Assembly: GCF_014132355.1 (NCBI RefSeq)
Contig: NZ_BLZO01000177.1
Coordinates: 1-64,000, forward strand
DNA: 64,000 nt
Direction: 5' to 3'
Source: Okeania sp. KiyG1
Lineage (GTDB): Bacteria > Cyanobacteriota > Cyanobacteriia > Cyanobacteriales > Microcoleaceae
This document shows positions 58,391 through 64,000 of the stretch, in pieces. Within the stretch, counting starts at the first letter, position 1. Each line of letters begins with the position of its first letter. Below the pieces are notes generated by a model. It was not told the origin of the DNA and did no database searches. It saw only the letters and a list, made by a program, of their open reading frames with translations. A program made the position numbers and the translations under genes.

Positions 58391-58556
58391 TTCATTTCTT
58401 CCCTCCTGACTTCCCCTCCCCTCCTGGGAGGGGTTAGGGGTGGGTTGGGAGGGGAGGGGCGAGGGGTGGGTTGACTCCTGACTCCTGACTCCTGACTTCT
58501 GACTCCTTCATCGTTAATTTATAAGTATTCAACAGGAGATGATATAAAGCACCATA

Positions 58557-58997
58557 CTACTTATTTTTTGTGAGTTTACCTTTTAATTGATATCTGACTG
58601 TGGAATAAACTGCTTTGTAGGAAGCATTGATATCATATTCTTCTTTCAACCATTTTTGAATTTCTCCATAACTCTGAAAACCATTATCGGGGTCGTTAAG
58701 TCGTTTTTGTAACCCATCTCGTGCTGCTGGTGGAATTGCTGGTTTGCGCCCCCCACTTTGTTTGACCTGCAATAACCCCGATAATCCTTCCTTGCGATAT
58801 TGTCTCAACCACCTTTGTACTGTAATCCGATTTACCCCTAAAGTAACTGCCAATTCTTTGACAGTTGACACTTGACCAATTTTAAATAGATATAGTGCCT
58901 GAATCTTCTGAAAGCCACTAGCAGTTTTTTGGCCATTTAGCAATGTTTTGAGTTCTGGGACTGTTTCTGTAATTTCTATTTTACATACCCCGGCCAT
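58557..58997 (-). pseudogene. IS630-type orfA (helix-turn-helix) remnant
   Basis: 146 aa open frame: MAGVCKIEITETVPELKTLL, then GVNRITVQRWLRQYRKEGLS and SYKAVYSTVRYQLKGKL. This matches the DNA-binding first ORF of two-frame IS630 transposases, in which the sequence normally continues KLKVPRPVS into the catalytic half. Here it ends KLTKNK next to the family B right end at 58545, and no DDE half follows. It is possibly an orphan transcriptional regulator now, but more likely a truncated IS. Unrelated in sequence to the IS630 at 57171-58214. Confidence 0.7.
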
Positions 58998-59346
58998 ATT
59001 TATTTCCTCTCAAGTCCATACTGCTGTTATCTGATAAAAATCTTTTCTATAATATCTGTAGCATACAAAAAGTAAATTATTCTGATATTTTTTTAATGAA
59101 AAGCAAAGAATATAGCATTCCTCAAGTTACTGAAGTATAGTTGTTTTTCTTCTGTTCTCACAGGAGTGCGCTACCAGGTGCGTGTGTAGCACCCCAAGGG
59201 GTTGCACCCCTATTCCCAATTTGCCGAATTATATCATGTCCGGTAGCAAAGGAAGAAGGAAGAAGGAGGAAGGAAGAAGGAAGAAGGAAGAAATTAGAAA
59301 AACCTGACCCAACTCTTCTCTACTGCCTACTGCCTAAAAATAATGT
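58998..59346. other. Intergenic region
   Basis: 59112-59150 is TATAGCATTCCTCAAGTTAC, shared with 32670. 59180-59230 has a GGGGTTGCACCCC hairpin. A single family B left end ATATCATGTCCGG at 59231 is followed by (GAAGGAA)n purine repeats. No gene seen. Confidence 0.4.
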
Positions 59347-60178
59347 TTTATCTGTTGACATCGTACTTTCTAACTAAATCAGTTGATAGTTTGTGCAGAA
59401 AATCAGTCCTAATATCTTTAATTTTTCCATGTTTGCGCAGCATGACCTAGGAAAGCTTACCTATTTTTAGTCTAGGTTTTTCACCGCGTTTACTACCTAG
59501 TTCAGTTTTGACAAATTTACGTTGAAACTTAGCTAATTTCTTAAGGTTATTTTTGAGAGGTAATGATAGCTTAAATTTCTCGCCATTACTCAATGTTGCA
59601 AAAGTTGAAATACCCAAATCAATACCTATGGAGTTTCCAGTTTTAGGTAAATTTTCAGCACAATTTTCTACAACAAAGCTAGCAAAACAACGATTAGCTG
59701 CATCTCTGATGATTGTCACAGAAGTAGGTTTACTAGCTAATGGTCTTGACAAAACTATTTTTATTCTGCCTACTTTTGGCAAGTAAATTTTATCTTGACT
59801 AACCTGATAGTTATCTCCTACAAATCTAGCTGTTTGTCTAGACTTCCTTAACTTAAATTTAGGAGGCTTTACTTTAATTCCTTTACGTTTACCTTTACAA
59901 CTATCAAAGAAATTTTTGTAAGCTTGGTCTAAATCTTTTAGAGATTGTTGCAATGGAGTGGATGCTACTTCTTTTAACCAAAGTAATTCTTTTTTGGCTT
60001 GAGTTATAAATTGTTTAGTTAAATCAACATAGCTAGGTTTCTTTTCACCATTAGTATACAGTTGATTACAATGTGAATCGCGATTGATTCCAAACGTACC
60101 TACAACAACCAAATAGTTGATTTAGTTTAGTTATTTGAACATGGCTTGGATAGATTCGGTATTTGTACCTGGCTTTCA
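59347..60178 (-). pseudogene. tnpB: tnpB relic with a repeat insertion
   Basis: Leftwards from about 60178: LKARYKYRIYPSHVQITKLN, QLFGCCRYVWN, then a frameshift, then frame 60112-59447 (CNQLYTNGEKKPSYVDLTKQ, PLQQSLKDLDQAYKNFFDSC, SIGIDLGISTFATLSNGEKF) up to RLKIGKLS and a stop. Beyond the stop the same frame resumes KHGKIKDIRTDFLHKLSTDL and VRKYDVNR to about 59347. The interruption (about 59428-59458) is a family G unit in reverse orientation that keeps frame but brings a TAG. The C-terminal RuvC and zinc part is missing. A left-end-like hairpin CTCCCCTGCGGGAGAGTGCG lies at about 60243-60262. Confidence 0.75.
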
Positions 60179-60351
60179 ATTTTATCGACCTGCTACTAAT
60201 ATTAACTGCTATATTATACCATGGGTTGGTATTCATCCTGACGCTCCCCTGCGGGAGAGTGCGGGTCTTCTACCAACATCTAGATAAAAAAAGCTAACGG
60301 CTAATACATGATGTGCTAATTGCTTTACTGATGAAATTGAAAGGAGCAACT

Positions 60352-61373
60352 ATGGGTCAGAAAAACCCAGTCAAAGTTATTATACTTATCCTGTTTTTAG
60401 GTTATGGCATTTCAATTTTTTGGCTAAATAATGTACAAAAAAAATCCATAGCTCTAGCTCAAGCAAAGATAGCTAATTTAGGAGATATTAATCAAGATTC
60501 TGATGTTAATAAACTTAGAGCTGCTCTAACTCAATTGCCAGAAGCAATAGATACTTTAGAACAAGTTATTCAACTGCCTGGTGTACCTTTACAACCTGTA
60601 TCTAGAGAAATAACTAAACTAAATTATCAACTTATTGCAGTCAAGCGAAAACTCTATTTAGCAGAACATGGATTAATCTATTTAAGGTTAGCAAAACAAT
60701 CTGCAATGGCAGCAGCTTTATTAGTACAAAATCCTCCTCATCCTGTTGAGACTTGGTATCAAGCGCAGCAAAAATGGCAATACGCAATTAATTTATTAGA
60801 AAAATTCCTGAAGAAAGTTTGTCATATCCAGAAGCTAGAGAAAAATTAAAGCTTTATCGAGAAAATTATCAAGTAATAACTAAAAGATTTAATTTTGCCA
60901 AACAGGCAATTAATCTAAATAATCAGGCTAAACAAAAGATGGAGGCAGGAAATTATCAAGGTGCTATTAAGGATTTAAATAAAGCTATAAGTCTTAATCC
61001 TGGTCAAAGTGAATCTTACTTAAGTAGGGGAGTTGCTTATTCTCAATTGGGAAGGAGAATAGGAGCGATCGCTAACTTTGACCGGGCGATAGAAATTAAT
61101 CCTGAAAATGCTCAAGCTTATTATTATCGAGGGGATGAATATCTACAAATAGGAGAGCAGAAAAAGGCTCTTCAAGACTTAAATAAATCTATCAAAATTG
61201 ATGCTAATAATCCTAGGTCATACTTTAATAGAGGCATAGTTTACTACTTAATTGGAAATCAAAGTGAGGCGATGGAAAATTTTCAGCAGGCAGCTTTTTT
61301 CTTTGGGTTAGATGGCGATTCTGATAATCAAAAAATTGCAGTAGATATGTTAGATAAATTTCAACAAAATTAG
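60352..61373 (+). pseudogene. Membrane-anchored TPR protein, one frameshift
   Basis: ATG at 60352 follows AAGGAG by five bases, so an upstream GTG (60313) is not used. Part 1 (to 60849): TM segment VKVIILILFLGYGISIFWLN, then a helical region to YAINLLEK. In the next frame the chain continues IPEESLSYPEAREKLKLYRE to 61373 with three or four TPR units (AGNYQGAIKDLNKAISLNPG, RRIGAIANFDRAIEINPENA, GEQKKALQDLNKSIKIDANN). The break is at an A5 run (60800-60804). Joined, it gives ~340 aa. TPRs mediate protein-protein contacts. The partner is unknown. It may be intact if the indel is an assembly error. Confidence 0.8.
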
Positions 61374-61834
61374 ATTTAATTGGAGGAAGAGGAATCAGGA
61401 GTCAGGTAGGGGAGTAGGGAAGTGAGGGAGAAGTAAACATAATAATAATTAATGCACTCCTAGGGTGCAAATTATCAAAAAGGTGATTATGTCTGTATTA
61501 TTTACTTAATAATTGAAGTGCTACCTAAGTTAAACATTAATGCATGGTAATTGGTATGATACCAGTCTAAGGAAAGGTTAGAACAGATCAAAAGCTTCAA
61601 ACTCAGACAAAGTCATTTTTTTCCTTCGGCATTGCTGAACCAAGAGATGAATCTTTGCAGAAAAGGTAAATCTCATCTTTATACTTCCTCTTTACTCTAA
61701 AACTATAATTCCAATGCGCAAATATGCAACGCCCCCAAACTCTCCACACTAATTCCAATGCGCAAATATGCAAGCCATATTTTTCCTTCTTCCCTCTTCC
61801 CTCTTCCCTCTTCCTTCTTCCTTCTTTTTGTAAG
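61374..61834. other. Intergenic region
   Basis: GGAGTAGGG and GGAGTCAGG repeat pieces at 61380-61430. A direct pair AATTCCAATGCGCAAATATG (about 61709 and 61751) and CTTCCCT tandem repeats (61785-61825) lie before the next gene's end. No gene recognised. Confidence 0.4.
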
Positions 61835-62068
61835 TCATAGCAAGTACTCCCAAGCTTCACTAAGAATCTGACTTAGCAGTTGTCTTTGGGCCATATTTAA
61901 TAAATGATCGTCTGCTAGAACCTCCTCCTTAAGCTCCTCTATGGACTTCCCTTGAGAACGAGCAACATTAACTACGCCAGCTATAGCTAGAGCAATAAGT
62001 TCATCGTTAACTGGTTGTTGTCGCAAAGCAATTACTTCTCGATCGCTTGTGGGTACAGGATAATTCAT
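61835..62068 (-). CDS. Small conserved cyanobacterial protein, function unknown
   Basis: 77 aa: MNYPVPTSDREVIALRQQPV, then NDELIALAIAGVVNVARSQG, then KSIEELKEEVLADDHLLNMA and RQLLSQILSEAWEYL. Soluble, helical and slightly acidic. The composition and clean start fit a real small protein of a type I associate with cyanobacteria, but I cannot name the family. It is transcribed away from the CruA/CruP-like gene, with a 304-base gap. Confidence 0.65.
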   Translation of the reverse strand: MNYPVPTSDREVIALRQQPVNDELIALAIAGVVNVARSQGKSIEELKEEVLADDHLLNMAQRQLLSQILSEAWEYLL

Positions 62069-62226
62069 GTCAACTCCCTTACTGTCTTTGAGATTTTGTC
62101 ACTACTCTACTTATTGGGGCTAAACTATTTTGTAGGCTTGAGCGATGTTTACCAATTTGAAGATAGCCATCTAGAGACAGATTTATCTTTACCTATCAAA
62201 AGAGAGTAGAAACTTAAAAAGATACT

Positions 62227-62251
62227 ACCCAAAGAAAAATTTTTCTTGGGT
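62227..62251. terminator. Strong A/T-rich hairpin in the divergent gap
   Basis: ACCCAAAGAAAAA and TTTTTCTTGGGT are complementary arms with almost no loop. It could terminate upstream transcripts or act in the divergent leaders. It lacks a GC-rich stem, so a classical intrinsic terminator is uncertain. The rest of 62069-62372 shows no gene. Confidence 0.4.
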
Positions 62252-62372
62252 ATACTTAATAGTAGAAAATATTGTAAACTTTTATATTAGATAAAACTTT
62301 AATCTAATAAGCATAGCATACATTAAAATATTGTCAACTTTAAGATTAAAAATTAATTCCCAAAAAACACAG

Positions 62373-64000
62373 ATGAAAGAAATTCTCTATTTAGAAGTAC
62401 CAACGCCAGATACAAAAACTGTTTGTCAATGGTTACAGCATAAATTTCAGTCGGGATTAGGTGATAAAATTCTGACTTCAGATGGTTTTGTTGTGAAATT
62501 TTCTCAAGATCCTACTCAAGAACTTTCTGTATTTACCTGGTCATTACAACGAACTACTTATCTCAAAGTTTTTGCTCAAGGAAATGTATCTTCAATACAA
62601 AAACAATTCATTTCATCTTTGACTAGCAACTTGAGAAAAGAATTTCCTTTAAATTATCCAGAACCTCCCATAATTGACCTATCAAATCAGTCAATTTTTA
62701 CAGCTTTAGCATCTGATTATCCTCTGACTGTAAAATATTTTCAAAAAATGCCTCAAGGGGAATACGATCTTAAACGTTTATACTGGTGGGAAAAACGTTG
62801 GCGCGAATCAGTTAAAAATCCTCAAACACCAAAACAAGTAGTGTGGAAAAAGGAGTTAGGAACAAATAATAATTCTGTTGAATATGACCTAATTTATGTT
62901 GGTGGTGCTCTGGGAGTTATTCATGCAGCTGTCATGGCAAAATTGGGGTACAAAGTATTATTATTAGAACGTTTGACTTTTGGTAAAATGAATCGAGAAT
63001 GGAATATTTCTCGCTCCGAACTACAAAGCTTAATTGACTTGGGTTTATTTACTGCTGCAGAAATAGAAGGTTTAATTGCTAGAGAATATCAAGACGGATT
63101 TAACAAATTTTTTGATAGTAATAACCCTGACTTTGCTAAAGCTGCAATTCTTCATACTCCTACAGTTTTAAATGTGGCATTAGATTCAGAAAAAGCACTC
63201 ACTTTATCTGGGATAAAACTACAAGAATCAGGAGGAAAAATTGTAGATGAAACAGAATTTATTAAAGCTGAAGTTGAACCAGAAAAAGTTGTAGTTTATA
63301 CTCAAAATCTATCTAACAAAACTGAACAAGTTTTCTCTGGGCGTTTGTTAGTAGACGCTATGGGTAGTGCTTCTCCCATCGCTTGGCAATTAAATGGTAA
63401 ACGTGCTTTTGACAGTATCTGTCCAACAGTTGGAGCAGTAATTAATGGTGGAATTGAACCAGAAGTTTGGGATTCAAATTATGGAGATGTTCTCAACAGT
63501 CATGGCGATATTTCTCGTGGCAGACAATTAATTTGGGAGTTGTTCCCTTGTGCTGGTAATGAGTTAGCAATTTATTTATTTCATTACCATCAAGTTCATC
63601 CTGAAAATCCTGGTTCTTTGTTAGAAATGTATGAGGATTTTTTCGCAATTTTGCCAGAATATCGACGGTGTGACATGGATAAATTAGTCTGGAAAAAGCC
63701 AACTTTTGGTTATATTCCTGGGCATTTTAGTATCAAAGGTAGCGATCGCCAGGTAGCTTTTGACCGTTTAATTTGTATCGGTGATGCTGCTTCTCTCCAG
63801 TCTCCTTTAGTATTTACTGGTTTTGGTTCTTTAGTCAGAAATTTACCTCGTTTAACCGATCTTCTAAATACTGCTTTAAAACATGATTTACTCAGTGCGA
63901 ATCACTTAAATCAAATTCGTGCTTATCAAAGTAATATTGCTGTTACTTGGTTATTTTCTAAAGGCATGATGGTACCAACTGGAAAGTTTTTACCTCCTCA
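62373..64000 (+). CDS. FAD-dependent oxidoreductase, CruA/CruP lycopene-cyclase-like (3' end outside window)
   Basis: 542 codons are visible, open to the window edge. Residues 1-160 are a cyanobacterium-specific N-terminal region (FTWSLQRTTYLKVFAQG, YPLTVKYFQKMPQGEYDLKR, LYWWEKRWRES). A flavoprotein Rossmann motif follows near residue 174 (YDLIYVGGALGVIHAAVMAK), then LLLERLTFGKMNREWNISRS, whose MNREWNISR I associate with the CruA/CruP family, then LLVDAMGSASPIAWQL and the second FAD motif RLICIGDAASLQSPLVFTGF. CruA cyclises lycopene in some cyanobacteria and green sulfur bacteria. In others its role is disputed, so the call stays at family level. The start ATG is AT-flanked with no clear Shine-Dalgarno. 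Confidence 0.75.
   Translation, partial: MKEILYLEVPTPDTKTVCQWLQHKFQSGLGDKILTSDGFVVKFSQDPTQELSVFTWSLQRTTYLKVFAQGNVSSIQKQFISSLTSNLRKEFPLNYPEPPIIDLSNQSIFTALASDYPLTVKYFQKMPQGEYDLKRLYWWEKRWRESVKNPQTPKQVVWKKELGTNNNSVEYDLIYVGGALGVIHAAVMAKLGYKVLLLERLTFGKMNREWNISRSELQSLIDLGLFTAAEIEGLIAREYQDGFNKFFDSNNPDFAKAAILHTPTVLNVALDSEKALTLSGIKLQESGGKIVDETEFIKAEVEPEKVVVYTQNLSNKTEQVFSGRLLVDAMGSASPIAWQLNGKRAFDSICPTVGAVINGGIEPEVWDSNYGDVLNSHGDISRGRQLIWELFPCAGNELAIYLFHYHQVHPENPGSLLEMYEDFFAILPEYRRCDMDKLVWKKPTFGYIPGHFSIKGSDRQVAFDRLICIGDAASLQSPLVFTGFGSLVRNLPRLTDLLNTALKHDLLSANHLNQIRAYQSNIAVTWLFSKGMMVPTGKFLPP

Larger units (their letters stand above)
57155..58545. repeat. Family B element split by an IS630 and a family C element (nested)
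   Basis: The left end ATATCATGTTCATT (57155) and right end TATTCAACAGGAGATGATAT (to 58545) are diverged family B ends. The interior after the IS (AAAAAAACTTTCTTCTTTTC, CTCTTTATTCTTGCTTC, then CTTCCCTCCTGACTTCC, TCATCGTTAATTTATAA) matches the intact copy at 32337-32475 in order. IS630 (57171-58214) sits in its left part and family C (58300-58390) in its middle. Confidence 0.6.

Overview
This window is a low-GC stretch of a cyanobacterial chromosome. The octamer GCGATCGC (HIP1) recurs inside genes. The gene content is also cyanobacterial: btpA (photosystem I biogenesis), a GUN4-domain protein, a CruA/CruP-like flavoprotein, several Uma2 proteins, a DUF1400 hydrolase and the order hypF-C-D-E-A-B. 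Only about half the sequence codes. The rest is packed with short tandem repeats, MITE-like elements and decayed insertion sequences, which suggests a filamentous, probably diazotrophic genus such as Trichodesmium, Okeania or Moorea. That placement is inference. I recognised no tRNA, rRNA or CRISPR array.

Layout. 1-2.4 kb: an interrupted Uma2 gene, then a Trypco1 + FGE/C-type-lectin-like protein whose C-terminus looks like a diversity-generating-retroelement variable region. 3.4-18.3 kb (all minus): the [NiFe]-hydrogenase maturation set hypF, hypC, hypD, tautomerase, GNAT acetyltransferase, hypE, Uma2, hypA, pentapeptide membrane protein, hypB. It is stretched to about 15 kb by MITEs, heptamer repeats and an IS200/IS605-type tnpB element lying between hypC and the hypD ribosome binding site. 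18.4-26.2 kb: a frameshifted antitoxin-like gene, a repeat-rich membrane protein, an SDR, an AGCS symporter and a universal stress protein. 26.3-33.7 kb: a tnpB-derived MITE, two secreted proteins with the same unusual leader, an ABC exporter, a SpoIIAA-like protein and an AEC carrier. 34-43 kb: an M19 dipeptidase lipoprotein, a frameshifted AI-2E carrier, a small membrane protein, a GUN4 protein, an SGNH hydrolase and BtpA. 43-52.7 kb: two decayed tnpB genes flanking a CHASE2-PAS-GGDEF diguanylate cyclase (two frameshifts) and a GH13 alpha-amylase, then an IS607 serine transposase. 53-64 kb: a methyltransferase, a DUF1400 alpha/beta hydrolase, an IS630 copy nested in other repeats, another tnpB relic, a frameshifted TPR protein, a small conserved protein and the start of the CruA/CruP-like oxidoreductase, which runs off the window.

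Themes. The hyp proteins together build the NiFe(CN)2CO cofactor, but no hydrogenase structural genes are present. At least eight dispersed repeat families can be told apart by their ends. I call them A (TAGACATCTCC), B (ATATCATGTCCGG), C (AGGACTTACGCA), D (AGGGYTTGCTGA), E (GGTTGTGC..AAAGTGTGG), F (TTACCGAA..CCTCCCC, with a long hairpin), G (21-nt core GCGGAATGCT(A/G)CGCAAAC) and L (AGAGCTGATTTAT). Five genes carry single-base frameshifts in runs of 5-6 A or T, which may be real decay or assembly error.
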